Under the pieces are notes generated by a model. The model was not told the origin of the DNA, did not search any database, and worked only from the letters and a program-made list of their open reading frames with translations. From a virus, in the IMG/VR virus record IMGVR_UViG_3300022074_000475, positions 1 to 20,412 of that record: a stretch of 20,412 nucleotides of DNA; one strand, given 5' to 3'. A program made the position numbers and the translations under genes. Of the stretch, positions 11,370-19,638 are shown piece by piece (within the stretch, counting starts at the first letter, position 1; every line of letters begins with the position of its first letter).

Positions 11370-11448
11370 AAAACAAATGACATTACCAAAAGCTCTTAAA
11401 GATAAGATCATGAAATCTAAGAAGAAAAAAAAAGGTAAGAAAAAGTAA
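11359..11448 (+). CDS. Lysine-rich microprotein (29 aa)
   Basis: The product is MLTKKQMTLPKALKDKIMKS followed by a Lys/Gly tract. Its ATG lies inside the end of the preceding gene, and AAGGG about eight bases ahead serves as its site. Its last base overlaps the next start in TAATG. Codons run into an A9 stretch that could promote slippage. Function unknown. Confidence 0.6.
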   Translation: MLTKKQMTLPKALKDKIMKSKKKKKGKKK

Positions 11449-11600
11449 TGGATAAAAACGTTAAAGCACCTGCAGGTTTTCATTGGATGAAAGCTGGTAA
11501 AGGCTTTAAGCTAATGAAGCATACAGGTAAATTTCAAAAACATAAGGGAGCTAGCTTAACAGCTAAGTTTCCAGTACAAATGAAGCATAACAAAGGATAA
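11448..11600 (+). CDS. Small basic protein (50 aa)
   Basis: The product has FHWMKAGKGFKLMKHTGKFQ and then KHKGASLTAKFPVQMKHNKG. It is very basic with Gly and aromatic residues but no Lys homopolymer. The start is in a TAATG overlap with the preceding gene. No family is recognised; it belongs with the neighbouring basic genes. Confidence 0.65.
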   Translation: MDKNVKAPAGFHWMKAGKGFKLMKHTGKFQKHKGASLTAKFPVQMKHNKG

Positions 11601-11603
11601 ATT

Positions 11604-11705
11604 ATGAAACAAAAGATATTATCAATATGGAATGAGCTATCTAAGCCTAAACAAGGCGTAGTGATAGCTATTGTAATAATTATTGTATTAGTAATAGTTC
11701 TATAG
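11604..11705 (+). CDS. Single-pass membrane microprotein (33 aa)
   Basis: Residues 19-33 (VVIAIVIIIVLVIVL) form a fully hydrophobic C-terminal helix after a polar start (MKQKILSIWNELSKPKQG). AAAGGA before the ATG is good. The layout is that of tail-anchored phage peptides that act on membranes; a holin-like role is possible but this is short for one. It is the only non-basic member of the local microprotein cluster. Confidence 0.65.
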   Translation: MKQKILSIWNELSKPKQGVVIAIVIIIVLVIVL

Positions 11706-11707
11706 CA

Positions 11708-11881
11708 ATGGCTAAGAGTACTGTTAATAAGGCTGGTAACTATACTAAACCATCTATGCGAAAACGCATGTTCCAACGTATTAAAGCTGGAAGTAAAGGT
11801 GGTAATGCTGGTCAATGGTCGGCTCGTAAAGCCCAGATGCTAGCAAAATCGTATAAAGCTGCTGGTGGTGGCTATAAGTGA
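11708..11881 (+). CDS. Conserved small basic phage protein (57 aa)
   Basis: The segment RIKAGSKGGNAGQWSARKAQ (24-43) followed by MLAKSYKAAGGGYK matches a small conserved protein seen in marine phages and large algal viruses (GG-x-x-GQWSARKAQ-x-x-x-x-x-YK-x-AGGGY). Function is unknown. The ATG follows the previous stop by two bases, and the stop overlaps the GTG of the next gene. Confidence 0.7.
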   Translation: MAKSTVNKAGNYTKPSMRKRMFQRIKAGSKGGNAGQWSARKAQMLAKSYKAAGGGYK

Positions 11882-12117
11882 GCCTAAAGAAGCCACAAAA
11901 GAGCTTAAAGAACTGGGGTAAACAGAAATGGCGTACCAAATCTGGTAAACCTTCTGCTAAGACAGGTGAAAGATACCTACCTGAGAAGGCTATTAAGTCT
12001 TTATCTGCTAAAGAATACGCTGCAACTACAGCAGCTAAAAGAAAAGGCAGCAAAAAAGGTAAACAACACGTTAAACAACCAAAAAAAATAGCTCGTAAAA
12101 CACGAGCTTATAGATAG
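11878..12117 (+). CDS. Conserved small basic phage protein (79 aa)
   Basis: The start is GTG in a 4-base overlap (GTGA). The pattern KNWGKQKWRTKSGKPSAKTG (11-30), ERYLPEKAIKSLSAKEYAAT (31-50) and a C-terminal KQPKKIARKTRAYR is a conserved virus protein that often sits near the previous one; both may belong to the same module (DUF5872-like, assigned with low certainty). The RTKSGKP, GERYLP and EYAAT blocks are the recognisable core. Function unknown; it may be a virion or DNA-associated basic protein. Confidence 0.7.
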   Translation: MSLKKPQKSLKNWGKQKWRTKSGKPSAKTGERYLPEKAIKSLSAKEYAATTAAKRKGSKKGKQHVKQPKKIARKTRAYR

Positions 12118-12125
12118 GAGAACAA

Positions 12126-12359
12126 ATGTACGCTAAATTAGTATTAACTGGAGCAAAAATGCTTCAAAAAGGTAAAAGAAAAGTAAGAAAAGTTAAAAAG
12201 ACTGGAACTTATGCTTCAATGAAAGCAAAAGAATCAGCTATCAGAGGTTCTGCTGGACTCAAAGGTACTGGTAGACTTAATAAAGTAAGACGTAAAGTAC
12301 AAGGACCTGTTGGATATGCATCTATTGGTGCTGCTGCATTCTCTGGTGGAGATGAGTAA
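12126..12359 (+). CDS. Hypothetical basic protein (77 aa)
   Basis: No family is recognised. Residues 15-30 are a Lys/Arg stretch (KGKRKVRKVKKTG) and the C-terminus is Gly/Ala-rich (GYASIGAAAFSGGDE). AGGAG before the ATG is clear. It overlaps the next gene by 8 bases. Confidence 0.7.
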   Translation: MYAKLVLTGAKMLQKGKRKVRKVKKTGTYASMKAKESAIRGSAGLKGTGRLNKVRRKVQGPVGYASIGAAAFSGGDE

Positions 12360-12513
12360 ATCAGATAAAGAGGTCATTTCTGACCTTATAAAAGCCTTAA
12401 ATGGCACTAAAGAATCTGCTCCTATAAGATATAAAAAAGAACTTGACATAGAATATACGCCACAACCTGACGTAAAGATTGTAGTCAATAACACTAAAAA
12501 AGGACTATTATAA
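12352..12513 (+). CDS. Hypothetical small protein (53 aa)
   Basis: I start it at ATG 12352, in an 8-base overlap with the preceding gene after GGTGG, not at 12310, which lies deep inside that gene. The product is MSKSDKEVISDLIKALNGTK, then a polar region with DIEYTPQPDVKIVVNNTKKG. No family is recognised; a TAATG junction follows. Confidence 0.65.
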   Translation: MSKSDKEVISDLIKALNGTKESAPIRYKKELDIEYTPQPDVKIVVNNTKKGLL

Positions 12514-12755
12514 TGGCTAAAAGTTTAGTTACACTAGCAGAAGAAATATCTGCACTATCACCTAATGAGTTACAAACTCTTGGTAAGATAGTAATGGCAA
12601 AGCAACAGATGGTTCAGCCACAAGCACAAGTATCTAATATGCCTGGACCTATGGCATCTGCACCTTTACCGCCACAAATGAATCAAGCACCTCAAAGACG
12701 TATGGCTCCGCCAACAACTAGAGATGCAATGATGCCTGGTCTATTAAATAGGTAA
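12513..12755 (+). CDS. Hypothetical Pro/Gln/Met-rich protein (80 aa)
   Basis: Residues 1-30 are a helix (LVTLAEEISALSPNELQTLG) and the rest is unstructured, rich in Pro, Gln and Met (QPQAQVSNMPGPMASAPLPP). It is coupled on both sides by TAATG overlaps. No family is recognised. A helical head with a disordered tail fits a small virion or assembly factor, which is only inference. Confidence 0.7.
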   Translation: MAKSLVTLAEEISALSPNELQTLGKIVMAKQQMVQPQAQVSNMPGPMASAPLPPQMNQAPQRRMAPPTTRDAMMPGLLNR

Positions 12756-13090
12756 TGGTTCGTATAAGTAGGTTTGCTTCTAATTATTTAAAAACAAAAA
12801 AGCCAAAACCTAAGAAATTAAAAGATACATTAAACGAGGATCAGTTAGCTTCATTTATTGCTGGTAAACCAAAGAAAAAGTTTGCTAAAGGATTTAAAAA
12901 ACAACAAAGTTTAAAACCAAAAAAAGAAGTTTATGAATTTGATAAAGTTCAAAAACCTGAACCTGTAATGAGTAAACCAACTGGTTATATGCAAGCTGAT
13001 TTAGGTAAAATGAAACAACGTAAAGCTATTAATAGATCTGAACGATTACAAATGGCTAGATTTAAAAATGCAAAAAGGAGAACAACATGA
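12755..13090 (+). CDS. Hypothetical lysine-rich protein (111 aa)
   Basis: No family is recognised. The composition is about one fifth Lys with several Pro (LKTKKPKPKKLKD, GKPKKKFAKGFKKQQ). There is little predicted structure except a C-terminal helix with RSERLQMARFKNAKRR. Start by TAATG coupling; it overlaps the next gene by 4 bases. Confidence 0.7.
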   Translation: MVRISRFASNYLKTKKPKPKKLKDTLNEDQLASFIAGKPKKKFAKGFKKQQSLKPKKEVYEFDKVQKPEPVMSKPTGYMQADLGKMKQRKAINRSERLQMARFKNAKRRTT

Positions 13091-13365
13091 TTGTTAAAGC
13101 TGCAAGTAAGTTATTTAAAAAAGCTGCTAATAAAGAAAGTAAAATCTTTAAAAAGAAAAAGAAAAAAAAATCTAAAAAGAAATCTGTTAAAAAGAAAACA
13201 GTATTAGGTGGAGCACAAACACTAGCAGGTAAAGCATTGCTTAATCCTGTAACAATAGGTGGTGGAGCTGCATTTGGTGTTGGTAGAGCTAGTGGTAGAT
13301 CTTCTGAAAGATCAAAAACTAATAAATTAAATGAAGCATTAAGACGTAGAGGCGTAAGAGTATAA
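13087..13365 (+). CDS. Hypothetical basic protein with lysine tract (92 aa)
   Basis: Residues 19-39 are an almost pure Lys tract, followed by a Gly/Ala-rich hydrophobic stretch (LAGKALLNPVTIGGGAAFGV) and a basic end with GRASGRSSERSKTNK. AAGGAG lies before the ATG within the previous gene. A long A-tract codes the Lys stretch and could cause slippage. The mix of basic and hydrophobic parts could suit DNA or membrane binding. Confidence 0.7.
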   Translation: MIVKAASKLFKKAANKESKIFKKKKKKKSKKKSVKKKTVLGGAQTLAGKALLNPVTIGGGAAFGVGRASGRSSERSKTNKLNEALRRRGVRV

Positions 13366-13655
13366 TGTCAATAAGAGGTGGTAAAAGACCAGGAGCTGGT
13401 AGACCTAAAGGAGTTAAAGATGGTAGCAAAGGTGCTAATCTTGAAGCTAAAATTAGAGTCGCTAGTAGAACACCATTAGATTATATGTTGAATGTATTAA
13501 ACAATCCTGGTACTTCTCCTGAACGGAAGATGTGGGCTGCAGAAAAAGCTGCACCTTTCGTTCATGCTAGACTAGCAAGCAAGGAACACAAAATAACTGG
13601 TGATAGCAAAAAACCAATTAGTATAAACTTATGCCACGCACCAGAAAAGAAGTAA
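13365..13655 (+). CDS. terS: Terminase small subunit
   Basis: The position directly before the large terminase and the sequence support this. It starts with an AT-hook-like RGGKRPGAGRPKGVKDG (4-20), typical of many small terminases, followed by a helical part RTPLDYMLNVLNNPGTSPER (35-54) and KMWAAEKAAPFVHARLAS (55-72), as in the common phage small-subunit family. It binds the packaging site on phage DNA and hands it to the large subunit. The start overlaps the preceding stop (TAATG) and its end overlaps the large subunit by 25 bases. Confidence 0.75.
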   Translation: MSIRGGKRPGAGRPKGVKDGSKGANLEAKIRVASRTPLDYMLNVLNNPGTSPERKMWAAEKAAPFVHARLASKEHKITGDSKKPISINLCHAPEKK

Positions 13656-14923
13656 AAGAAAAAGAAATAACGATACCATTTAAGCCTCGTAAATATCAAT
13701 GGGATGTTTTTCAAAACTTAAAAAGATTTAATGTTATTGTTTGTCATAGACGATTTGGTAAGACATGCCTGGCTATATGGAAACTTGTAGCAGCTGCTGT
13801 TGAAAAAGAAAATGCAAGACTAGCTTATATAGCACCTACCTATCGACAAGGTAAAGCTGTAGCCTTTGACTATCTCAAAGAATATACAGAACCATTAATG
13901 GAACTTGGTGGTGGTAGAAACGAAACAGAATTAAAGATAGATTTATATAACGGATCAAGAATACAGATATTTGGTGCTGACAATCCAGATGCACTTCGTG
14001 GACTAGGGTTTGATGGAGTTGTAATGGATGAGTTTGCTCTTATGTCACCTCGTACCTGGACTGAGATTATAAGACCTGCAGTATCTGATAAACTTGGGTT
14101 TGTTATCTTTATTGGTACACCTATGGGGCATAATCAGTTCTGGGAAGTATTTGATTTTGCAAAACGTACTGATAGTAAAGATTGGTATGGATGTATGTAC
14201 AGATCATCTGATACTGATGTTATTCCTAAATGGGAATTAGAAGATGCTAAACGTACAATGCCAGACTCACAATTTGAACAAGAATATGAATGCTCATTCA
14301 ATGCTGCAGTTCAAGGAGCTTATTATGGAGCTTTAATGGAACAAGCAGAAAAACAAAGGCGTATTGGTGATGTACCATATGATCCTACAATAGATGTTGA
14401 AACATGGTGGGATTTAGGTATTGGAGACTCTACTGCAATTTGGTTTGCACAACGAGTTAATAATGAAGTTAGATTGATTGATTATTATGAAACTAATGGT
14501 GAATCATTAGCGTTTTATGTAAGTAAGTTAAATGAAAAACCTTATAACTATGGTGCACATATAGCACCACACGATATTGTAACTAGAGAGCTAGGTACAG
14601 GTAAATCAAGATTAGAAGTTGCTGCGGAGTTAGGATTAAACTTTGAAGTAGCTCCTAAATTAGAAGTAGATCACGGTATAGAATCCGTAAGAAACACATT
14701 ACCTAATTGTTGGTTTGATAGAATAAGATGCAAACAAGGCATTGAATCTCTCAAACAATACAAGAAGGTATTTGACGATAAGAACCAAGTCTTTAAAAAT
14801 AAACCCCATCATAACTGGGCATCACACGGATCAGATGCATTTAGGTATGGGTGTGTAGGCGAAACGCCTGAAAGAACAGATTGGGCTAAAGATATTAACG
14901 TAGATACAAGGTATATAATTTAA
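13631..14923 (+). CDS. terL: Terminase large subunit (packaging ATPase/nuclease)
   Basis: The N-terminal ATPase has a Walker A CHRRFGKT (38-45), Walker B VVMDEFA (130-136, D133 E134), and a coupling motif GTPMG (162-166). The C-terminal RNase H-like nuclease has acidic residues D261 in WDLGIGDSTAI, D284 in IDYYE and D402 in HGSDAFRYG. It cuts concatemers and pumps DNA into the procapsid. The 430 aa length is in the normal range. No Shine-Dalgarno is evident, so translation is probably coupled to the small subunit through their 25-base overlap. Confidence 0.95.
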   Translation: MPRTRKEVKEKEITIPFKPRKYQWDVFQNLKRFNVIVCHRRFGKTCLAIWKLVAAAVEKENARLAYIAPTYRQGKAVAFDYLKEYTEPLMELGGGRNETELKIDLYNGSRIQIFGADNPDALRGLGFDGVVMDEFALMSPRTWTEIIRPAVSDKLGFVIFIGTPMGHNQFWEVFDFAKRTDSKDWYGCMYRSSDTDVIPKWELEDAKRTMPDSQFEQEYECSFNAAVQGAYYGALMEQAEKQRRIGDVPYDPTIDVETWWDLGIGDSTAIWFAQRVNNEVRLIDYYETNGESLAFYVSKLNEKPYNYGAHIAPHDIVTRELGTGKSRLEVAAELGLNFEVAPKLEVDHGIESVRNTLPNCWFDRIRCKQGIESLKQYKKVFDDKNQVFKNKPHHNWASHGSDAFRYGCVGETPERTDWAKDINVDTRYII

Positions 14924-15204
14924 TGGCAAAGTCTCCTGCATGGCAACGTAAAGAAGGTAAAAGTTCTTCTGGTGGTTTAAACAAAAAGGGTGTAGCGTCA
15001 TATAGACGTGCTAATCCAGGAAGTAAACTAAAGACTGCTGTAACTACAAAACCAAGTAAATTAAAAAAAGGATCTAAAGCTGCTGCTAGAAGAAAATCAT
15101 TTTGTGCAAGAATGGGTGGAATGAAAAAACGATTAACTTCTAAGAAAACTGCTAATGATCCAAACTCAAGAATTAATAAAGCATTAAGGAAATGGAATTG
15201 CTAA
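14923..15204 (+). CDS. DUF6321-like small basic protein (93 aa)
   Basis: The pattern AWQRKEGKSSSGGLNKKGVA (6-25), SYRR, then RRKSFCARMGGMKKRLTSKK (56-75) and TANDPNSRINKALRKWNC (76-93) matches the small family I know as DUF6321, found in marine phages near terminase and portal genes. Function unknown; its place between terminase and portal suggests packaging or a virion component. It starts with a TAATG overlap after terL and ends directly before the portal gene. Cysteines are at about 61 and 93. Confidence 0.65.
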   Translation: MAKSPAWQRKEGKSSSGGLNKKGVASYRRANPGSKLKTAVTTKPSKLKKGSKAAARRKSFCARMGGMKKRLTSKKTANDPNSRINKALRKWNC

Positions 15205-17334
15205 ATGGATGAATATAAATTAAAGGCTCTGATAGCATCTGAGATACAAACCTCAATGGGGTATCTTGGCGGTGAGCTAACAGAACAAAGAACAAAGTCT
15301 TTAGAATATTATTTTGGTGAACCATTTGGTAATGAACAAGATGGTAGATCACAAGTAGTAAGTACTGATGTAGCTGATACTATAGAGTCTATCTTACCTA
15401 CAATAATGAGAACATTTACTGCATCACCTAAAGCAGTACAATGTATTGGTAATAAGCCAGGTGACGAAGCTGCTGCTAAACAAGCAACAGATTATTTAAA
15501 CCATGTATTTTATAAAGACAATCCTGGTTTTACATTAATGTATACCTTCTTCAAAGATGCTTTATTGCAGAAAAATGGTATCATGAAAATCTTTTGGGAT
15601 GATTCATTAGATGTAGAAAGATCTACTTATCAAGGTCTTACAGATGATGAGTTTGCTATGTTAGTAGCTGATCCAGAAATAAAAGTATTAGAACATACTG
15701 AGTACGATATTGATGATGAAGAAGCTTTAAAAGAAGCTTCTGATTTTATAGAAGCTCAAGGAATGCCTGCAGATGTACAGTCTAGTGGCAAGATGCATGA
15801 TGTTGTTGTTAATAGAATGAATAAAAAAGGTCAGGTACGAATAGAGAACGTACCACCTGAAGAATTTTTAATAGCTCGTAATGCTAAGACTATTGAAGAA
15901 TCACATTTTATTGCACATAGAAAATATATTACTAGATCTGAACTTGTTGAAATGGGTTTTGATCCAGAAGAAGTAAAATCTTTACCTACTGATAATGATC
16001 AAAGATATAGTGAAGAAAGAACGACTAGATATGAAGATCTAGATTATAATTCACTAAATAGACATACTGCATCTGATTCAGCAAACGAACAAATACTTAT
16101 TTACGAATGCTATATTAAATTAGATGAAGATGAAGACGGAATTGCGGAATTACGTAAGGTAACTGTAGCAGGTGATAGCTCATATAAAATCTTAGATAAT
16201 GTGCCTTTTGACAGACAACCTTTCGTAAGTGTTACACCTATTCTAGTGCCACACCGCTTTTATGGACGTTCTGTATCAGAGCTTGTAGAGGATGTTCAAT
16301 TAGTTAAATCAACAATCATGCGTCAATTATTAGACAACATGTATTTAACTAATAATAATCGTGTTGCTGTTATGGATGGTCAAGTAAATATTGATGATCT
16401 ATTAACTAATCGACCTGGAGGTATTGTTAGAACAAAACAACCACCACAGTCTGTTATACAACCATTGCAGTCACAACCCTTAAATCAACAGGCTATGCCA
16501 TTGTTAGAATATTTAGATATAGTTAGAGAACAAAGAACTGGTGTTACTAGATACTCACAAGGTATGGATGCTGATTCTTTAAACAAAACAGCATCAGGTA
16601 TTAATCAGATATTAACACAAGCACAGTTAAGAGTAGAGTTGATTTGTAGAGTTTTTGCTGAAACAGGTGTCAAGGAGTTATTTAAAAAACTTCTAGAAAC
16701 TGTAATTAAGCATGAAACTAAAGAAAAAATTATTCGTGTAAACGAACAGTACGTTACTATGATGCCTATGGAATGGGTTAATAGATGTAATGTAGATATT
16801 CAAGTAGGATTAGGAACAGGCAGTAAAGAACAAGAACTTGCTATACTCAACAATATATTGGAGAGACAACTACAGGCAATTAATTTACAAAAATCTGCTG
16901 CTGGTCCTATGGTTAATTTAAGAAATGTACATAATACATTAACTAAATTAGTGGAAGCTGCAGGACTTAAAAATGTGGAAACATTCTTTACTGATCCTAT
17001 TGTTGGTGCACAACAAATGCCACCTCCACAACCACCTCCACCTACAGAGTTTGAGAAAGTAACACTTGCACAAGTACAAGGAGAAAATCAACGTAAAATC
17101 CTTGACATGCAAGTTAAAGAAAAAGAAATAGATCTTAAAACACAACAAATGATATTAGAGTTTGAGACTAGAATAAAAGAGTTAGAAGCTAAGTATCAAG
17201 TACAGTTTGACTCTAATGCTATTAAACGTGAAGCTATGACATCTAAAAGTGGTGGACAAAGTGCACAATTAGGTGATATAGGTGATGAAACACAAAGACA
17301 GCAAAAAACTTTCTTTAATCCAAATAATACCTAA
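15205..17334 (+). CDS. Portal protein (709 aa)
   Basis: Length, position after terL and the start region (SQVVSTDVADTIESILPTI, 49-67) mark a podovirus/P22-type portal, which forms the twelve-fold ring through which DNA enters the head. Residues 130-370 contain the mixed strand-rich core with repeated acidic turns (DEDEDGIAEL). Residues from about 440 to 590 form the crown and clip region. A Pro-rich linker (PPPQPPPPT, about 607-615) is followed by a long Glu/Lys coiled coil (to about 670). That long C-terminal extension may be a family-specific barrel. It overlaps the next gene by one base. Confidence 0.85.
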   Translation: MDEYKLKALIASEIQTSMGYLGGELTEQRTKSLEYYFGEPFGNEQDGRSQVVSTDVADTIESILPTIMRTFTASPKAVQCIGNKPGDEAAAKQATDYLNHVFYKDNPGFTLMYTFFKDALLQKNGIMKIFWDDSLDVERSTYQGLTDDEFAMLVADPEIKVLEHTEYDIDDEEALKEASDFIEAQGMPADVQSSGKMHDVVVNRMNKKGQVRIENVPPEEFLIARNAKTIEESHFIAHRKYITRSELVEMGFDPEEVKSLPTDNDQRYSEERTTRYEDLDYNSLNRHTASDSANEQILIYECYIKLDEDEDGIAELRKVTVAGDSSYKILDNVPFDRQPFVSVTPILVPHRFYGRSVSELVEDVQLVKSTIMRQLLDNMYLTNNNRVAVMDGQVNIDDLLTNRPGGIVRTKQPPQSVIQPLQSQPLNQQAMPLLEYLDIVREQRTGVTRYSQGMDADSLNKTASGINQILTQAQLRVELICRVFAETGVKELFKKLLETVIKHETKEKIIRVNEQYVTMMPMEWVNRCNVDIQVGLGTGSKEQELAILNNILERQLQAINLQKSAAGPMVNLRNVHNTLTKLVEAAGLKNVETFFTDPIVGAQQMPPPQPPPPTEFEKVTLAQVQGENQRKILDMQVKEKEIDLKTQQMILEFETRIKELEAKYQVQFDSNAIKREAMTSKSGGQSAQLGDIGDETQRQQKTFFNPNNT

Positions 17335-17600
17335 TGAATGAAAACGATTTAATTAGAGAACAAACAAAAGGCAGTAAAGCCAAAACCATATTAGAAGATG
17401 AACTATTTATAGAAACTTTTAGCGTACTCAAAGAGTCGTATGAAAAAGAAATGGTACAAACATCTTACAAAGATTCAGAAGCTAGAACAGCTATCTGGGT
17501 TGCCTGGCATCAGTTAGATAAGGTTAAATCCCACCTAACTGAGATAATGAATACAGGTAAACTTGCTAGTAAACAACTGCAAGATTTAAAAAAACCTTAA
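17334..17600 (+). CDS. Hypothetical protein between portal and scaffold (88 aa)
   Basis: The protein is helical and acidic-basic (LIREQTKGSKAKTILEDELF; WVAWHQLDKVKSHLTEIMNT). The start overlaps the portal stop by one base (TAATG). Its location, size and helical character resemble small virion or assembly proteins in other podoviruses, but I do not recognise a family. Confidence 0.75.
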   Translation: MNENDLIREQTKGSKAKTILEDELFIETFSVLKESYEKEMVQTSYKDSEARTAIWVAWHQLDKVKSHLTEIMNTGKLASKQLQDLKKP

Positions 17601-17613
17601 ATAGGAGGACTAT

Positions 17614-18612
17614 ATGTCTGATGCTGAAAAGCAGCCAACCACAGTAAGTGGAGCTGCAGATACTATCAAGGGCTTGTTGAACCAATCAGCTGATACTCAA
17701 CCTGCACCAACTGAAACCGCAACGGTTACAGAAGAAACATTAACGCAAACTGAGGAGCCAGAAGCTCCTAGTCACGTTCCTGACGAACCAAATGCTTTGT
17801 CTGAAGAATATAATGAATCAGTTGAATCTGACATTGTAGAAACTACAGAGTTATCTGAGGAACCCATATTCCCTGTTGTTATAGACGGACAAAAATATGA
17901 GGTCAACCAAAACGAACTCATTAATGGTTATCAACGACAAGCAGATTATTCTCGTAAAACAGAGGAACTATCTATTGAGCGAAAGCAACAAGAAGATCAG
18001 ATCCAACGTGAACGAGATACTGTTCAAACACAAATGGCTAATTTACATTCGCTTGAACAATCTCTATCATCTCAATTAGACTCTGAATTAAAGAGTATTG
18101 ATTTTGATAAAATGTACGAAGAAGATCCTGTACAAGCTTCACGCTTACAGTATCAAATGCAAAAAAGACAAAAAGATCTTGATGCAGCTCGTATGCAAAT
18201 TCATCAGCAGCAACAAGCTGAGTATCAAAAATATGTATCTGAACAAGAAAAACAGATGTTTATTAAGATGCCTGAAATGAAAGATGCTGCTAAATCTACT
18301 GAGATAAGACAAAATATGAAATCATATTTATCTGATCAAGGTTATATGGATCAAGAGATTGCCGCTTTAACAGATCACAGAATGCTCTTAATACTTAAAG
18401 ATGCTATGTCATATAGAAAACTTCAAAAGACCAAACCTGGTATTATGAAGAAAGTGGCTGATGCACCTAGAGTTGTGAGATCTGGAACTGCTAAAACAAA
18501 AGGTGAACGTAGAGAAATGGCTGTTAATGATAACAAGAAACGCCTGGCTAAAACTGGTAGATGGCAAGATGCTGCTGCTATATTTAGACAAGGTATGAAA
18601 ACAAAATCATAA
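17614..18612 (+). CDS. Capsid scaffolding protein (332 aa)
   Basis: The N-terminus is acidic and disordered (Glu/Thr/Pro-rich to about residue 85). A short domain VVIDGQKYEVNQNELINGYQ (88-107) precedes a very long Gln/Glu-rich coiled coil (about 110-215). The C-terminus is basic (AKTKGERREMAVNDNKKRLA), which typically contacts the capsid protein. This layout, together with the location directly before the major capsid gene, defines a scaffold for procapsid assembly. AGGAGG before the ATG predicts high expression. Confidence 0.85.
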   Translation: MSDAEKQPTTVSGAADTIKGLLNQSADTQPAPTETATVTEETLTQTEEPEAPSHVPDEPNALSEEYNESVESDIVETTELSEEPIFPVVIDGQKYEVNQNELINGYQRQADYSRKTEELSIERKQQEDQIQRERDTVQTQMANLHSLEQSLSSQLDSELKSIDFDKMYEEDPVQASRLQYQMQKRQKDLDAARMQIHQQQQAEYQKYVSEQEKQMFIKMPEMKDAAKSTEIRQNMKSYLSDQGYMDQEIAALTDHRMLLILKDAMSYRKLQKTKPGIMKKVADAPRVVRSGTAKTKGERREMAVNDNKKRLAKTGRWQDAAAIFRQGMKTKS

Positions 18613-18631
18613 CACAATAAGGAGACCTTAA

Positions 18632-19588
18632 ATGGCACAACCAACAAACTTGTATGACACTTATGACACTACAGGTATTAGAGAAGATTTGGCTGACGTA
18701 ATATATAATATTGCACCATCAGACACACCAATTCTTTCAGCTATACCAAGAGCTGTCGCAACGTCTACTAGCCACGAATGGCAAACTGACACACTAGCTG
18801 CTCCTGCGGCTAATGCTGTTATCGAAGGTGATGAAGCAACTACAGATGCTATGGTAGCAACTACTAGAGTTAAAAACTTCACACAAATCATGGATAAAGT
18901 AATCTCAATATCTGGTACTCAAGGAGCTGTTGATGCAGCTGGTAGAGCGGATGAGATGGCTTACCAAATCGCTAAAAAATCCAAAGAACTTAAAAAAGAT
19001 ATGGAATTCGCTATCATTAAAGAGAATGTTTCTGTAGCTGGTTCTGCAACTGCTGCTAGAGAAATCGGCTCATTTGCAACTTGGATTTCTTCAAATGGTG
19101 ATGCTGCTGGTGCTTTATCTACTGGCTTTAACTCATCAACTGGCTTGACTGCTGCACCTACTGGTGGAACAGATAGAGACTTGACTGAGACAATTCTAAA
19201 AACTGTTATCCAAGAAACTTATACTTCTGGTGGCGATTTAGATATGCTAGTAGTACCACCATCTGTTAAACAAGTAATATCTGGATTCAATGCGAACACA
19301 ACTCGTTTTGGTCCTGCTGAAGCAAGAACTGAATTTGCAGCTATTGATGTATATTCTTCAGACTTCGGAGATATTAACATTGTTCCTAACAGAGTAATGG
19401 CAACTACAGATGATAAAGCTTGTTTCTTAATTCAGAGTGACATGGTCGCTACTGCATACTTAAGAGATTTCCAAATGAATGAGTTAGCAAAAACTGGTGA
19501 CTCAGACAGAATGCAACTTTTAGTTGAATGGACTCTTGAGATGAGAAATGAAGCAGCTCATGCTGTAATTTTGGATATCAACCAATAA
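18632..19588 (+). CDS. Major capsid protein, SU10/DUF5309-like (318 aa)
   Basis: The N-terminal pattern TTGIREDLADVIYNIAPSDT followed by PILSAIPR matches the SU10-type major capsid family (DUF5309), an HK97-fold protein. Later blocks, ISISGTQGAVDAAGRADEMA and QIAKKSKELKKDMEFAIIKE, are the spine helix region, and AHAVILDINQ is the end. It forms the icosahedral shell. AAGGAG precedes the ATG, and a strong terminator follows 9 bases after the stop, both as expected for the most abundant virion protein. Confidence 0.9.
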   Translation: MAQPTNLYDTYDTTGIREDLADVIYNIAPSDTPILSAIPRAVATSTSHEWQTDTLAAPAANAVIEGDEATTDAMVATTRVKNFTQIMDKVISISGTQGAVDAAGRADEMAYQIAKKSKELKKDMEFAIIKENVSVAGSATAAREIGSFATWISSNGDAAGALSTGFNSSTGLTAAPTGGTDRDLTETILKTVIQETYTSGGDLDMLVVPPSVKQVISGFNANTTRFGPAEARTEFAAIDVYSSDFGDINIVPNRVMATTDDKACFLIQSDMVATAYLRDFQMNELAKTGDSDRMQLLVEWTLEMRNEAAHAVILDINQ

Positions 19589-19596
19589 GACTAATT

Positions 19597-19625
19597 AGGG
19601 GAGGCTTCGGTCTCCCCTTTTATTT
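19597..19625 (+). terminator. Intrinsic terminator after the capsid gene
   Basis: AGGGGAGGC (19597-19605) and GGTCTCCCC(T) (19610-19618) form a 9-bp stem capped by a TTCG tetraloop closed by C-G; one G-U pair exists only on the plus strand. TTTTATTT follows at once. It is a textbook intrinsic terminator and should reduce expression of genes downstream of the capsid protein. Confidence 0.9.
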
Positions 19626-19638
19626 ATAAGGAAAGAAC

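Noticed and set aside
11160-12053. Minus-strand open frames of 90-107 codons
   Set aside because: They are opposite well-supported overlapping plus-strand genes; their hydrophobic content mirrors Lys-rich codons on the other strand.
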